Positions 1-10,690 of a stretch of DNA of 64,000 nucleotides are shown here, in pieces. The DNA comes from Antilocapra americana. Taxonomy: Eukaryota > Chordata > Mammalia > Artiodactyla > Antilocapridae. Made by a program: the position numbers and the translations under genes. Position 1 is the first letter of the stretch. Each line of letters opens with the position of its first letter. Under the pieces are notes generated by a model. That model saw nothing but the letters and a program-made list of their open reading frames with translations, did no database searches and was not told where the DNA came from. Location: NCBI GenBank assembly GCA_007570785.1, contig ML662442.1, positions 34,085,909 to 34,149,908 of the forward strand. Reading direction: 5' to 3'.

Positions 1-621
1 ATCCCTTGGGGCAGCTTCTCCTGGGTTATTCATTCTCCAGATCCCTGAACAAGCTTCCTCCATGGCTTGCCATACTGAGTTGGAGAGGGTGAAAAAAGAT
101 TGCTTAGGTTATGCTGGTGGAAGGTTAGTCCTGGGCCCTGGAGCTGGGGATCTGAAATAGGTGTGTGAAAATAAACCATTAGGCACATTTATCTTAAACC
201 TTCCCCTGCAGCTCCATTATTTCAGAAAGGCCCTCAAAGGGCCTTTGCTGTGGGTGCTTCACCTCAGGAAGGCGAATGAAGTGCTGAAAGCTCAGAGGAT
301 CGATCTTCTTGTGGAGACTTGGGCCTGTCCACGCTTAGCCCCCATCATGGTGCAGAGTTGCTGAGTGAGTGTGGGTTCTTCAGTGTGACCTCTACTGATC
401 CCTTTAAAGTGACCCTTCAATGACCTTCTGATGGTGGCGGGAAATCGCTCGTCTGGGGAGGTGATGCACACTGAATTCGGTATCAGGCCTGGCACTGTGG
501 GGCAGACAGACTGTGGGGCAAAAGCGGCTCTTTTTCTGTCCCTCTGCATCGGGTTCCTCAGCTGGAATCAAGACAGTTGTATTAGATGATCTTTTTATGA
601 AATTTAGTGATTGAATTGTTT
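1..621. other. Unassigned single-copy-looking sequence
   Basis: I recognise no repeat family and no coding exon here. Short open frames occur on both strands but have no recognisable domain, and they overlap one another. A small hairpin with a 9-bp stem and a 3-nt loop lies at 226-246 (arms aaaggccct and agggccttt). Composition is ordinary for a mammalian intergenic or intronic segment. Confidence 0.5.
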
Positions 622-1031
622 TTCTAGAGCTGCTGTAACAGTGAACCACAGACTAGGCAGCTTACACAATGAAAATACAGTCTCTCACAGTTCTCGTAGT
701 CCTGGAGGCTGGAAGTCTGGATCAAGGTGTTGGCTGGGTTGGTTCCTTCTAAGGGCTAGGAAGGAAAGGATCTCTTCTAGGCTTATGGTTGGCCTCTTCT
801 CTCTGTCTCTTCACATCCTCTTCCCTCTATGTGTGTCTCTGTGTGCAAACTTCTCCCTTTTATGAAGATACTAGTCCTGTTGGAGTAGAGCTTGCTCTAG
901 TGACCTCACTTTATCTCATAATCAAGATAAAAGGTTTTTTTCTCTGTCTATATAACATCCCATTCTAAGGTATACTTGAGGTTAGGGCTTCAACATATGA
1001 ATTTGGAGGGATGCAATTCAACCTATAACAG
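622..1031 (-). mobile_element. MLT1/MST-type MaLR LTR fossil, antisense
   Basis: An ancient ERVL-MaLR solo-LTR remnant read in reverse. The left end has the diagnostic antisense wording 'gctgctgtaacag...ccacagactaggcagctta', followed by 'ctcacagttct...ggaggctggaagtctggatcaaggtgttggc'. The right end has 'gggcttcaacatatgaatttgga', which mirrors the LTR 5' end. It is diverged, with small gaps, and has no coding content. The same family recurs in this window at about 4.54, 18.13 and 22.78 kb. The exact subfamily cannot be set without a library search. Confidence 0.75.
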
Positions 1032-2215
1032 TGATCTTTTGGGTCTCCTTTATATTGGATGATTTTAGGTGTCCCCTAGGTGTAATAAGTGATTTTGAGA
1101 GTTTCATACACGAGCTGGAGCACTGGTTCCTAAGGTGCTGAGCAGAAATGACCTGTCTTTTGCAGGTCTCTGAAGTGGCCAGAGGAGATTTGTCAGGAAA
1201 GCCATTCCTCACCCCACAGGGAAAAGTGACTGTCCGTTGGGAAATCCCAGACAGGGCAGTCAGGACGGCAGCAGTCCTCATCTCCAGAGGCAAACTGAGA
1301 AAACCTTCCCCCTACAAAGTCTGTTTCAGCTTGGCTCAGACTCTCTGTGCTGGGGAGAGGCACAGGGTAATGACTAATGAGCAATTTTCCCAGTCCAGGG
1401 GAGGGTCCTGGTCCCACCTGACCCACACCCTTGCAGCCCCACCTTAGACACACGGAGCCAAGCAAGCCTTCGGTTCAGGAGAGCAGCGCCGTTGTGGAGC
1501 CAACCAGCTTTCACAAGCTTACCCTGGATTTCAGCAGTAAATCGCTGGGTGTGCTCATAGTGTGTTATTTACTCTATGGCACTTTATCTGTGTTTATAAA
1601 CCATCCACTTGGTTTTCCTGCCAACTTCAGTGTGGTATAATTGAAATTAAGAAAGAAAGAGATGAAGTGCCAAAGTCTGAAATTGTCATCTATAAAACAG
1701 AATAAAAGTTCAGCTGGCTATCTAAGCTAAAATATGTACCATCTGATGTAGAACAATTATTTCAAAATAATTTAAAAACAAAATCCAAATGAGAGTGTCT
1801 TTAAAATACCAAAGAATTTTGAACATTTGAGAGCAAAAAAATACATAAAATCTCACAATGATTTTGATTTCATTAATGTTTCTTTGCTACTTTAGTTACC
1901 ACAATCTATGAAATGTGAATGAAAAGTTATCTAAAATTATATTACAATGGAGTAAAAACAATTTTAAATATATTTGGAACTGTGAATTTTTACCTCCTAA
2001 ATTTTTACATTAAAAATTTATCTAGATCTCTGCCAGGCATGCTATTTTTTCCTCGCATAAATAAGATATCACTCTGCTTTGTGACGTGCTTCTTTTACTT
2101 ATTTTTTTTTCTAAAGTGAGTTCAATGATTTTGTTCTCACTGGGGCTCTGCGTAGTCTGGAATCCAGCTTGATCTTCTACTTAATTTCACAGCTTTTACT
2201 TTTGGGTCAGCTTCT
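1032..2215. other. Unassigned sequence, GC-moderate then AT-rich
   Basis: No repeat family recognised. 1140-1500 is relatively GC-rich and contains overlapping open frames of 90-99 codons on both strands, with no domain that I know. A decent splice-acceptor-like string (cctgtcttttgcag) ends at 1166, but I see no convincing paired exon. From about 1640 to 2120 the sequence is strongly AT-rich. Confidence 0.45.
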
Positions 2216-2504
2216 GCTGCTGCTGCTGCTGCTGAGTCACTTCAGTCGTGTCCGACTCTGTGCGACCCCATAGACGGCAGCCCACCAGGCTCCGCCGTCC
2301 CTGGGATTCTCCAGACAAGAGTACTGGAGTGGGTTGCCATTTCCTTCTCCAATGCATGAAAGTGAAAAATGAAAGTGAAGTCACTTAGTCGTGTCTGACT
2401 CCTCGCCACCCTATGGACTGCAGCCTACCAGGCTCCTCTGTCCATGGAATTTTCCAAGCAAGAGTACTGGAGTGGGTTGCCATTGCCTTCTCCGTCAGCT
2501 TCTG
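2216..2504 (-). mobile_element. Bov-A2 SINE (dimer of Bov-A units), antisense, with 11-bp TSD
   Basis: A ruminant SINE with no tRNA head, made of two BovB-derived ~115-bp Bov-A units in tandem. Read on + it begins with a (ctg)n run, the complement of the family's 3' (cag)n tail. The first unit follows ('agtcacttcagtcgtgtccg' onward), then the linker 'gcatgaaagtgaaaaatgaa', then the second unit ending 'gccttctcc'. Perfect 11-bp target-site duplications (gtcagcttctg) at 2216-2226 and 2494-2504 bound the element, so its body is 2227-2493. BovB machinery mobilises the family in trans. Confidence 0.95.
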
Positions 2505-2938
2505 GGACTATTGTTTTTTAAGTATATATATTTATTTTCATGCTTTGTTTTATATTACTCACCGAACAGGTAGCTGCCATTTGCATATCCAGTCATCTCT
2601 TTTTTACATCTTTCTAATGTTCGTCCCCTTTTCTGCAACTCTACTTGTTACCCTCTCTAGCTTTTGTCTGACCTAGATATCTGAATTTTAAGCACCTCAG
2701 GGTAGGGATCCTGACACTTGGTATTTTGTAAGGTGTTCCAGAAACTTCTTACCTGACTTCGAGTAATCATGATATGCAAACCACTATAATTTGATTATGA
2801 ATCTGTGAATGACAATATATCCTGCTGATAACATTTCAGATAACAGCTTGGTTTGGGTCTGGTTAAATACTACAGATAGTTAGAGGTGGGGAAAGGATTA
2901 AGCCAAAGGAAAGTTGGACATAAATTTATTGAAAGTGT
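2505..2938. other. Unassigned AT-rich sequence
   Basis: No repeat, RNA gene or exon recognised. Open frames here run in from the neighbouring SINE and are not meaningful. Confidence 0.45.
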
Positions 2939-3174
2939 AAAGGAACTCAAGGCCTTCTCTGGTGGCTCAGTGGTAAAGAATCCGCTTGACACAAGAGACA
3001 GGAGTTTGGTCCCTGGGTCAGGAAGATGCTCTGGAAGTGGGCATGGCAGCTCACTACAATATTCTTGCCTGGAGAATCCCATGGACAAAGGAGCCGGATA
3101 GGCTACAGTCCATAGACTCACAGGATGCCAGCATGACTGAAGTAATTGAGCATGCACGCATGCAAGGAAATTCA
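2939..3174 (+). mobile_element. Bov-tA SINE
   Basis: A tRNA(Glu)-derived head ('ggccttctctggtggctcag' then 'tggtaaagaatccgc', a degenerate pol III A/B-box region) is joined to the BovB-derived body ('ttcttgcctggagaatccca') and ends near 'attgagcatgcacgcatgc' at 3162. It is more diverged than most copies here, for example 'cttgacacaagagacaggag' in the head. Near-match flanking duplications, aaaggaactcaa (2939-2950) and aaggaaattcaa (3163-3174), look like a decayed TSD. Confidence 0.93.
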
Positions 3175-3717
3175 AACCTCTTGCAATGTGGCGATTAGTG
3201 CCAAAGAGAAGTTGTGGGTAAACTCTCAAGCCCTGGAGAGGACTTGTACTTTAAGAGACACATGGAATAGGCTAAATGAGAAAATAAGAAGGCCGCTCAT
3301 TTGGGCATGTTGGAAACCAGAAAAGAAAAACTTTTCCTCAAGTACAGAAAAAAATGACTTTTTAAAAAATGCAATGGTAATACACTGCCCTGCTTGAAAA
3401 CTGATCTGACTAGTCTGTGACCCAAATAAACTTTTTTTCCTGTCTCTATATTGTTATGGCTATGATCACCACATCTCCTAGGAGCTTGGAAAGTGACAAA
3501 TCAGAAATTTGGAGATATTCCTCTAGGGTGAGATCACTTCTGGTCACTTCCTCATGGGCTTTATTAAATCAACTGAATAGCTATCCTCAAAATCCCCATT
3601 AGGTATCTGGGGACCAGTATTTATAACTATCAAAAGATGTCATCTTCTCTTTTGAAAAACAAAGCAAGGTAAAGCCATAGAAAATTTAGAAAAATTACAG
3701 TTAAATTATAGAAACTG
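3175..3717. other. Unassigned sequence
   Basis: No repeat family or exon recognised between two Bov-tA copies. AT-rich, with several short open frames that carry no recognisable domain. Confidence 0.45.
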
Positions 3718-3955
3718 ATGTTTATGAGGCTTCCCTTATAGCTCAGTTGGTAAAGAATCTGTCTGCAATGCAGGAGACCTGGGTTCGATTCCTGGGTTGG
3801 GAAGATCCCCTGGAGAAGGAAATGGCATCCCACTCTAGTATTCTTGCTTGGAGAATCCCATGGACAGAAGAGCCTGTTCCCCAGGCTACAGTCCATGGGT
3901 CACAAGAGTTGGACACAACATAGGGACTAAACCACCAACCACCAATGTTTATGAG
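3718..3955 (+). mobile_element. Bov-tA SINE with 11-bp TSD
   Basis: Full-length Bov-tA. The tRNA-derived head is at 3729-3800 ('gcttcccttatagctcagtt', B-box-like 'gggttcgattcc'), and the BovB-derived body runs to about 3944, with a tail of repeated 'accacca'. A perfect duplication, atgtttatgag, flanks it at 3718-3728 and 3945-3955. Open frames across it on either strand are SINE translations, not genes. Confidence 0.96.
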
Positions 3956-4536
3956 AGAATGAAAACCCTCCTCATAGAGATCACCCATGGGGACTGTAGC
4001 TTCTGGAAAGCCACTTTGGTTATTGCCTCAGGGGTACTGCTGTAGCCATCCCCTGAGTGGGCGGTAGGGAGTGTGGATCTCCATCAAATGCCCATAGCCG
4101 GGAGGGCTCAACTATAAAGAGTTGTTCAGACACTGGGGCTGGGATGCCAAGGCAAGACTTTGCATTGTGTTATTTGGCTGTGTAAGTGCTCCTGAATCTC
4201 AGTCTCTCCCGAGGCTCCCAAGCTAATGAGAAATTAAAGGGATGACAGGAGAGTCTGGAAGGGCTATCACCAGGGCTGACTTAGGCAGCAGAGGAGCTCT
4301 CATAGTACCAGCTGACCACCTGGAGAGTAATGTTGGCAGCCTCTGCGGAAGTCTGGGGAAGATATCTCTGGAGGAATGAGAAGACGTAATGGTAGCCAGA
4401 TGAAGGACACAAACTTTCTAGCTTTGTCGGCAAGCTCTCTGAGGTGACAGGGTTGAATGAGATTCACTAAACAGATCTGGCAAATTTCTATGGTCTTAGG
4501 CCACTTTTAAGGTAGCCTAAAATAAAAATAACGTAG
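3956..4536. other. Unassigned sequence
   Basis: No repeat family or exon recognised. Moderate GC content, no long open frame. Confidence 0.45.
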
Positions 4537-4870
4537 GATGTTGTGGACAGAATGTTTACATGCACCCCAAGTTACTATGTTGAAATCCTAACCCCAGGCT
4601 GATGATATTAGGAGGTGGGGGCCCTTGGGAGGTAGTTAGGTCATGAGGGTGAAGCCCTTATGAATGGTGTTAGTGCCCTTATGAGAAGAAGACTTTCTTC
4701 TCTCTCTGCTCTCTGCCATATGATGGTATGTAAGAGAAGACAGCCATCTGCAAGCCAGAAAGAGGGCTCTTAAACAGGTCTGCTGGTGCCTTGATCTTGG
4801 ACCTCCTGGACTCTAGAACTGTGAGAAATAATGTTTGTTGTTTAAGCCACCCAGTCCAAGCTAAGACACA
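4537..4870 (+). mobile_element. MST/MLT1-type MaLR LTR fossil
   Basis: Characteristic wording in sense orientation: 'ttgtggacagaatgtttaca', 'ttgaaatcctaaccccaggc', 'gatattaggaggtgg', 'gtcatgagggtgaagccctt', 'cagccatctgcaagccagaa', 'tggtgccttgatcttggacc', then 'actgtgagaaataatgtttg' and 'aagccacccagtcca'. This is the ordered set of MaLR LTR landmarks. The element is non-coding, and no internal retroviral region is attached, so it is a solo LTR. Confidence 0.85.
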
Positions 4871-5914
4871 GAGAATGCCCAGAACCTTGTGGGAGAATGT
4901 ATCCTTTTCGGTAGGTCACAAAAAGGTGAAAAGCTAAATATCTTTGGAGAAAAAATGAGCTTGAATTAGCAACAGAATTGGTACAAAGAATAAAACCAAG
5001 GAAACCCTGATTTAAAATCTTTCTTGTCTATTGTCTTTATTGGAATCTTTCCTATCACCTAAAAAGTTCCCTAATTAATCAATCAGAAATTTATACTCTG
5101 AGAACAATTCATGGGATTAGTAGTTTTGTTGTTTCTGACTCAGTTCATACATAGTTGATATATAAACTATAGCACAAGAGTGTCAAACAATGGAATGGTT
5201 TTCTCTCACTATAATCATGATCAGGCTTTGCCCTCTCATATCAAAATTGCTGACTTAAAATTTTTTTCTTTCCAGCTTCAAGGTTGCTTGTTACATAATT
5301 TCTTATGAAATAAGCCACAGAGCTCAGATGGTATTACTTATGTCTTTGAAGTGAAATCTGAGGAAGTATAGTTAAAATTCTCAGTTATAACTGTTAGAAT
5401 TGAGATTAAAGTCACTGACCTCCAGGTGACCAAATAAAAATGATTAAAATTAGTTATATTAAAATATATTACTAAGAACAGTTTAAATACAAAGCTGTTA
5501 CAGTTTCTGCTAGCTCAATTTCTAAACAAGATATTTTGAAATTTTTGATGATTGTGACATCTTTTATAATTTAAGGAGAACTTAGTACATAGAATTGTTA
5601 CCTATTAATAAATTGTAAACCTATTTGAAATTTATGTGGTTGAAAGATAAACTTTCTTGTGCATTTTGTTACTTAAAGCAATTCCATATATGTTTCTAAA
5701 AGAACTCAAAGTAGTACTGTTTTTCCCACAACCTTCTTATTTTCTTTGTGTGCACCTGGTATTACATTGGGCAGAGTTTAGAATATCAAAGCTTAGGAAT
5801 TCAAATAATGCAAGAGGTTTATGTATTGAAATGATGCTTATTTGCAAGACTGTCATCTTTGCAGGTGACATATCCTAAAGGTGCAAGTAGATGTTTATGT
5901 AGATAAATATGGGT
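4871..5914. other. Unassigned AT-rich sequence
   Basis: About 1 kb in which I recognise no repeat, RNA gene or exon. Long AT-rich stretches, low CpG. Confidence 0.45.
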
Positions 5915-6159
5915 ATACATATACATGGTTTCCCTGGTGGCTCAGAGGTTAAAGCATCTGCCTGCAATGCAGGAGACCTGGGTTTGATCCCTGGGTCGGG
6001 AAGATCCCCTGGAGAAGGAAATGGCAACCCCATTCCAGTACTCTTGCCTGGAGAATCCCATGGACGGAGGAGCCTGGTAGGCTACAGTCCACGGGGTCGC
6101 AAAGAGTTGGACATGACTGAGCGACTTCAATTTCACTTTCACTTTCATACATATATATG
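5915..6159 (+). mobile_element. Bov-tA SINE with 13-bp near-perfect TSD
   Basis: A well-preserved copy, therefore relatively young. The head starts 'gtttccctggtggctcag' (5928 on), the B-box-like 'ggtttgatccctgggtcggg' follows, and the body ends 'gactgagcgacttcaatttc' before repeated 'actttc' (to 6146). The flanking duplications differ by one base: atacatatacatg (5915-5927) and atacatatatatg (6147-6159). The 124-codon open frame through it is a SINE translation. Confidence 0.97.
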
Positions 6160-6955
6160 CAATTACATTTGCATTTATTTATTTTTTTATTCTCTCAATC
6201 TCAATGTGTGTTGTGAACCTGCTTACACATCACACCCCCATGGCCCACCCCGGGCTTCCCTTCCCCTCCGGGATTCCATGTAGTATAAAGCATGTTAGAG
6301 TTGAGGAAGATTTGGGGATGAATCCTTGGGGTAAATCCATTATGTCAGTTGTGCAGAACAAGAAACCTGCCCACATTTCCTTTAAGATTAATATCAACAC
6401 CTTATTCAGGGGTCTAGATGCCATAAATATGTGTTTGCTAGCCTTGTCCAGCAGGAAGCCCTCCCTGATAAGGCTTACCCCTTAAAAACAGCTCATTCTT
6501 TTACATCACATCAGCACATAAAGTTTCAAGTTGGATTTAATTTTTTTTTTCTGATTGCCATTTTTCAACCATTTTTTCCCCTACTGCTTCCCCCAAAACG
6601 TTCTTTTCAAGGTTACCTACTGTGGAAACTCTTGTCACCCAATCTCATAAACACTTGTCAATCAGTATCTTATCTGTTTACAAGTCAACATTGTGATCAC
6701 TGGCTCTATTCCCTGGGCTCCACCATTAACATTCAGTGTTTGTTTACCTCTTAATCACATGGATAATCCTTTTTCTTCAACCTTTCCATACTCAGTTGCC
6801 TCTGAAACCTGCTCTTCATTCAAAATCTGCTGTCTTGTTTAGTGAGAGGACCCATCCACTCAAGATGATATGGATAGTAGGATACTGTTATCTGACAGAT
6901 AAGACCGTTAGACACATCTGAATCCAAAACCTATCTTTGGCTTTTTGGATTCTCT
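6160..6955. other. Unassigned sequence
   Basis: I recognise no exon. Parts of 6430-6900 have the pyrimidine-rich feel of L2-derived sequence, but I cannot align them with confidence. Confidence 0.35.
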
Positions 6956-7137
6956 TGTGAAATTTATATCTCTGACTCTAAACTTCTTCATCTGAGGTTG
7001 AAGTGGTTAACAATTATGTCATAGAATTACTATGAAGATTAAATAATAATCTCATAGGATTATTATTGTACGTATCAATGTTATGTACAACTGGCATGAT
7101 GCCTGGAACATAGAAAACTTATTAAGTGTTAGGCTGT
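6956..7137 (+). mobile_element. MIR SINE fossil
   Basis: The MIR core and 3' order is present: 'ctaaacttcttcatctgagg', then 'actatgaagattaaataata', then 'tggcatgatgcctggaacat' and 'aacttattaagtg'. Strongly diverged, as expected for this ancient mammalian tRNA-derived SINE. Confidence 0.65.
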
Positions 7138-7139
7138 TC

Positions 7140-7925
7140 TTAATTTTTTCCTAATTACTTTAGCCATAAGTCACCATGGACCATTTTCTCCTACAATTAA
7201 ACTCCATCTTACAACTGTTCACAAAGTACTATTGATTCAGCCTTCTAAAATCTTCTAGAATTTATTACCTCCCTATTCTCATGGTTTTACTTATTTATTG
7301 AGTGTATCATTGCCACAGTTTCCCTGATCCACTTACAGCTAAAATAAAGTTTTAAAATGCAAATCCAATCTTGGCTGGGCCCAAATTAAATTCTTCTGTG
7401 GCTCTGTAGAGTTCACAGTCAAGTCTACCTCCACAGTGTGGTGGAGGGACAACTTTCCACTGTCCCTTTAGAGTTCAGTCCTGCTACTTCCCCCAACAAA
7501 TCACACCTGGATTTTCTTAAGTCTCCATCTGTCTTTACCTTCCCTTATGTGGTTATACCTAGGATTCTTCTTCCCATTCTCCTTTGATTCATCTGGTTAT
7601 CCTCCAGACTTGCCTTTAAGTTAGCTCAGGCTTTATCTCCTCTAGGAAGGCATCCTGATGAGCCAGCCTGGTTTAAGTGCTCTTTCTTCCTCTGTGGTTC
7701 CCATTGTCATGTGCAGAGTATGGCCATAGCATGAATTACAGTATTTTTTTCCTCATGACTCAATTTCCATTTCCCCACTAGCTGGAACCCCCTTGGGAAC
7801 ATGTTAAATCTGGATATAATATACACCTTATACATACTATGTCTCAATATGTGTGAATGGAATGTTGAGTAATTTATTATAATAGAGTAAAACTTGAATG
7901 AATGAATGAATGAATAATTGGATAA
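7140..7925 (+). mobile_element. L2 LINE 3'-end fossil
   Basis: Diverged L2 3' region. 'atctcctctaggaaggcatc' corresponds to the conserved 'cctccaggaagcc' of L2. A tract of the form 'cccactagctggaacccc' resembles the pre-terminal 'actgtgagctcc' area. The segment finishes in a (tgaa)n tail at about 7893-7916, typical of the L2 3' end. The 5' limit is uncertain. Confidence 0.6.
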
Positions 7926-8220
7926 ATGGTTAATGAATGACTTGAATCTTCAGAATGGGCAGGACTGGCAGGCATTCCGTTTTTTTCACAAGTAGTTTTC
8001 AACACCTTTTGCCTTTTTCTATTTGCCTAACTTTTGCCTTCCTCTGCTGAGTTAAGGGCCCAAACTCTGAATCCCTTTAACACCCCATACATGTCTCTGT
8101 ATTAATAATCGCCAGCATGTTCTTAACAAAAGATTGAACTAAATTAATGTCAGGGTCATTACTCAGTAGAATCCAGAGTCACTCATCAGTGAACTCTAGG
8201 GCCATGGCCTTGTCTGATTT

Positions 8221-8365
8221 ACTAACTATGTGCTGTGGATATTATTATTAACCCTATTTAAAGATGAAGAAATTACTTAAAGTGGTGAAGTGACTTACTC
8301 AAGCTTATAGACTTCTGCAGTGTCAGAACTAAGATTTAATTTCCAAATGCCATGCTATGCTATAC
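8221..8365 (-). mobile_element. MIR SINE fossil, antisense
   Basis: The antisense MIR pattern: 'attattattaaccctattta', 'aagatgaagaaattacttaa', 'gtgaagtgacttactcaagc', 'gtgtcagaactaagattt'. Diverged, with no further structure. Confidence 0.65.
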
Positions 8366-9095
8366 TCCTTCTAAGAGTAAAAAACAAAGAAGAGTCACAT
8401 ATTATTTATTTCAGTTTTTACTCATGTGAAAACTGCTGCATCTAAATCAACTTTAGTTTAATTTCTGGTCCTTAATTAATATATGCAGTTCTCTATAGAC
8501 ATTTTGCACTAATGTTATTATTTCTTTTAACAAATACAAACCAGTTGAGACACTTCTTTCTTGTGTATGGTCAGTGAGGAGAAAGAAAAGAAATGGATTA
8601 CAAAGTTTTACTCACATTCTGTTGATTTTGGGGCTATTTCATATTGTTACCTATAATAATAAATGTAGTATATATGGTGATTTCTGAGATAGTTTTTTTC
8701 AAGGGTTGTGACTGACAACAGAAGAAAAACTCAAATATATTGAGGTAAAACTGTTTCACCTGAGCTGTTGTTTGGTCTTAGCTGAGAAATAACTTTTTTC
8801 CGTCTTATTTCCCCACCCCCTTTTTTCTTTCTTTTATTAAACCTTTGTTTCAGATCCCTATTTCTTCCATATAGAAGGGAGGCTTCTAGACAAAGCCTTG
8901 GTTGGGTAGTTAATGACCTCACCTGGACAAGTTCCCACCTTATCTTTTATGTCTTTTGTGTACACTGGACAAATAAAACCAATGAGGAATATTTTGAGCC
9001 AAAGAACACAGTGCAGTTGGAAAGTCTCGCCTCATGTAGCCATAGCTGTGTTTATTGTTGTTCTAGATAATAGATACTAAAGCACAGACTGGAAG
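8366..9095. other. Unassigned sequence
   Basis: AT-rich. No repeat family or exon recognised. Confidence 0.4.
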
Positions 9096-9455
9096 ATAGG
9101 GAACCCTAAACACACCACCCTCTTTCTCATGTCCACACCTTTGGTCCTGCCGAGATTGCTCCATGCACTACCCTCTTCTCTGCCTCTTGAGTGAGGAGGA
9201 GTTCATCTTTAAAACCTTAACTCTCTAGCAAAGCCTTTTAGGTCTGCCTCTTCTAAGCACATTTTGGGTCTAGCGCAGAGACAGCTGCCATATTGAATAA
9301 TAACCATCTCCTTGCACATTTGTCTTATCTGCTAGGTTGTGAGCACCTTGGGAGCAATAGATTGTGATTATTTCACAGTCGGATCCTGAGAGCCAAGCTC
9401 TGGGTAAGCCAGACACATAGTAGTCACTCAGATGTTTGCTGAATAAATGTGAAGT
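9096..9455 (+). mobile_element. L2 LINE 3'-end fossil
   Basis: Ends with the recognisable L2 terminus: 'ctgctaggttgtgagcacct', 'ttgggagcaatagattgtga', 'gacacatagtagtcactcag' and 'atgtttgctgaataaatg'. The upstream pyrimidine-rich part (9100-9330) fits L2 3' sequence less exactly. Confidence 0.7.
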
Positions 9456-9655
9456 CTGGTCCTTAGTCTGAGATGATGTAATATTTGCAGCCGTTAACTC
9501 AGATGATAAAATCCTAAGCCAATCAGTTAGACAATGTTAAGAAAAATGACTAAGGTTCTTTGTAGTTCCCAAAGTATATTGAATGCAGTTATTTTAAAGA
9601 CCAGGTAAACATTTTGATTGAAATATGTTAGCTCTGTAGAGGGAATTGGAGGTAG

Positions 9656-9870
9656 AATGGTATAAGGGCTAAGAATGTGCCCTTTGAAATCAATATACCT
9701 AGCCTGAAAAACAAGTTTTGGTGCTTACTAGACCTGTGACATTGAACCTCTTTCTTGCATCAGTTTCATTGTTTGTAAAATGAGTACAGTAATGCCCACC
9801 TCACAGTGTTTATTAGAACATGTCAGTAAAACTCTCCCCATGGTTCTCAGCACATGGTAAGCAGTGGATA
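9656..9870 (+). mobile_element. MIR SINE fossil
   Basis: Nearly full MIR order: 'gaatggtataagggctaaga' (head), 'gacctgtgacattgaacctc', 'cagtttcattgtttgtaaaa', 'tgagtacagtaatgcccacc', 'ctcagcacatggtaagcagt'. Confidence 0.8.
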
Positions 9871-10520
9871 CATGGTCTCTGTTATTAGTGGACCATGTGC
9901 TCCTAGGCACAGCTTTGCTGTAGAGTGTGGGATTTTGGTTCAACAGTTATGTTTGTTTTCAAATGTCCCTGATACGTAACTTGTTTGCAGGTGCTAGGAT
10001 CTGACCTTACCCTCCTGCCAACTTTGAGCCCAACTTTACAGATGACCCTACGTCTCACAGAATGACAGAGGACCCAGTTTGAATGATAATTGGTATTTTA
10101 AGGACAGGCTTTTTCACTCTCCTCCTTCCCTTTCCACTCTTCTCCTGTTTCTTTCCTATTGCAAGACTTTGCTCATAAAGCTTGAAGAAAAAGATGGGCA
10201 CATATATCGATGACCATTTACTCATCCAAACTCTGTTCTAGACGTAAGTCTTGTGTCCTAGGGGCCTGAACAGGCTACAGCATTGAAACCCCAGGAGCTT
10301 CTAAAGCAGAAGTGTGTAGAGCAGAACCTGATAGAGACAGCCAAGTGGACAGTTGGACTAGGGTATCATTTCAGAAGTATTGCGTCTCCCAGCAGAATTC
10401 TGCTGTGAGGTAACATGATGGAAACCGGGGAAAGCAGAACTGAGAAGGAGTGTTAAAGGAGGACAGAAGAGAACATATGGAGATATTCCCTGACTCATGG
10501 AGCAGAACCCCCAACAGGTG
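9871..10520. other. Unassigned sequence
   Basis: No repeat family or exon recognised. Moderate GC content and no sizeable open frame. Confidence 0.4.
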
Positions 10521-10690
10521 GCATGGAATAGCGGAAAGGTCAGAGGCCTTGAGCCTGGACAGGCTGTGAGAGCCTAAGGCATCCCTCTAACCTGTTCAAG
10601 CCTCATTTGTTACATCTGTAACATGGAGATACTAGTGATTGTCCTATCGTTTTGCTGGGAAGATTCAGGAAAAAGGTGTACCTAAACTAT
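10521..10690 (+). mobile_element. MIR SINE fossil
   Basis: MIR order again: 'gcatggaatagcggaaaggt', 'cctctaacctgttcaagcct', 'catttgttacatctgtaaca' and 'tggagatactagtgattgtc'. Diverged. Confidence 0.7.

Noticed and set aside
1148..1447. Possible exon with acceptor-like 'cctgtcttttgcag' and a 99-codon frame
   Set aside because: Open frames of similar length run on both strands, there is no convincing donor and no recognisable protein, so I cannot support an exon.
3729..3800. tRNA-like A- and B-box sequence
   Set aside because: This is the tRNA(Glu)-derived head of a Bov-tA SINE, repeated about 15 times in the window. Not a tRNA gene.
5909..6283. 124-codon plus-strand frame
   Set aside because: Translation of a Bov-tA SINE and flank.
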